From Chara braunii (Eukaryota; Streptophyta; Charophyceae; Charales; Characeae): DNA of 29,646 nt. Below, in pieces: positions 29,211 through 29,646 of the stretch (positions are counted from its first letter, which is position 1; each line of letters starts with the position of its first letter). The DNA lies in the NCBI GenBank assembly GCA_003427395.1, contig BFEA01000061.1, positions 1,382,965 through 1,412,610 of the forward strand, read 5' to 3'. Below the pieces are notes generated by a model that did no database searches, was not told the origin of the DNA, and saw nothing but the letters and a program-made list of their open reading frames with translations. The position numbers and the translations under genes are program-made.

Positions 29211-29646
29211 AGCGGCCGGATCGGTCAGGAGGACCTCATCTCCAGCCCCATTTCAATGTCTTAGGCAAACAACAAAGCGACCGGAGCAGTCTCAAGGACC
29301 TCATCTCCAGCCCCATTTCAATGTCTTAGGCAAACAGCAAAGCGGCAGGTCCTGACCCCGCCCCGTCTCAATGTCCAGGCAATCAGCAAAGCGGAAGGTC
29401 CTGACCCCGCCCCGTCTCAATATGCAGACAATCACCAAAGCGGCACGTCCTGAGCCCGCCGCGTTCCAATGTCCAGGCAATCAGCAAAGCTGCAGGTCCT
29501 GACCCCGCCTCGTTTCAATGTCCAGGCAACCAGCAAAGCGGCAGGTCCTGACCCCGCCCCGTCTCAATGTCCAGACAATCAGCAAAGCGGCAGGTCCTGA
29601 CCCCGCCCCGTCTCAATGTCCAGGCAATCAGCAAAGCGGCAGGTCC
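29211..29646. repeat. 49-bp tandem array in right LTR
   Basis: Two longer variant units with GGACCTCATCTCCAGCCCCA (29211-29340), then at least six 49-bp units at about 29342, 29391, 29440, 29488, 29537 and 29586, and a partial unit at 29635. Units differ from each other and from the left array, so the arrays have evolved separately since insertion. Confidence 0.92.

Larger units (their letters stand above)
5935..29646 (-). mobile_element. Large degenerate Ty3/Gypsy LTR retrotransposon, 5' LTR cut by the window
   Basis: The element is read right to left: LTR from beyond 29646 to 27559, PBS 27537-27556, gag-pro-pol 27139-20654, an extra ORF 20462-17664, then a long 3' region and the second LTR ending at 5935. 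The LTR copies start at the same TGTCG (plus-strand view), and their sequences match almost without indels for about 1.58 kb. The pol order PR-RT-RH-IN is the Gypsy order. At 23.7 kb in view it is far longer than typical Gypsy elements (about 5-12 kb). Part of the excess in 9.0-17.6 kb is probably later insertions such as SINEs and minisatellites. Many stops and frameshifts make it non-autonomous. Confidence 0.9.
27559..29646 (-). repeat. Right (5') LTR, truncated by the window
   Basis: Starts (plus-strand view) TGTCG at 27559 and ends outside the window. It aligns with the left LTR from 5935 with few indels, lacks the 762-bp segment, and enters the 49-bp tandem array at about 29340. As the 5' LTR it should contain the element's promoter at higher coordinates. 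No convincing minus-strand TATA box was found in the visible part. Confidence 0.92.

Overview
The window is repeat-rich eukaryotic DNA with no convincing host gene. It has long (AG)n/(CT)n microsatellites, tRNA-derived SINE-like heads, a poly(A)-ended non-LTR-type terminus and, above all, one very large, decayed Ty3/Gypsy-type LTR retrotransposon on the minus strand. The tRNA-Asp-type primer-binding site, the Gag-Pol architecture and the SINE/LINE/microsatellite mix suggest a large-genome member of the green lineage. The Gag zinc-knuckle region and the RT style remind me of charophyte algae (Chara), but that is an impression from memory, not a demonstrated assignment. Scattered single Ns and a 590-base gap show a draft-quality assembly in the middle.

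Layout. 1-5934 is flanking DNA: microsatellites, short diverged repeats, an 18-bp perfect palindrome, a possible LINE-type 3' end at 1951 and a few unrecognised ORFs. From 5935 a long terminal repeat begins (the outer 3' LTR of the minus-strand element). It matches a second copy starting at 27559 that runs off the right edge. Both LTRs carry a 12-bp-stem hairpin and an array of about 49-bp GC-rich tandem repeats. The left copy has 762 bp that the right copy lacks, bounded by a TAGC microhomology. The inner edge of the left LTR could not be fixed. 9000-17600 is a mosaic of low-complexity DNA, a diverged duplication with about 1.02-kb offset, a (CT)n tract, the gap, several tRNA-like heads on the minus strand, a SINE-head minisatellite and an 11-bp minisatellite.

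The element reads right to left. The right LTR is followed by a 2-base spacer and the PBS (27537-27556), a leader of about 400 bp, gag (start 27139), a basic/Gly-Gln-rich linker with a CCHC knuckle (25730-25771), an aspartic protease, reverse transcriptase, RNase H, an integrase with zinc finger, DDE triad and GPY module (end 20654), and then an additional long ORF (20462-17664). That extra ORF is acidic and coiled-coil-like and ends in a second CCHC zinc knuckle.

The element is dead. There are stops in gag, at the glycine of the protease active-site motif and in RT. The first catalytic Asp of the RT box is Tyr. There are three same-direction frameshifts through pol, plus a stop and two compensating frameshifts in the extra ORF. 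LTR divergence by eye (roughly 4-6%) agrees with an old insertion. The most unusual items are the post-integrase zinc-knuckle ORF, the structured LTR segment with three related hairpins, and the tandemly amplified tRNA-like (A-box) head near 13.7-14.0 kb.
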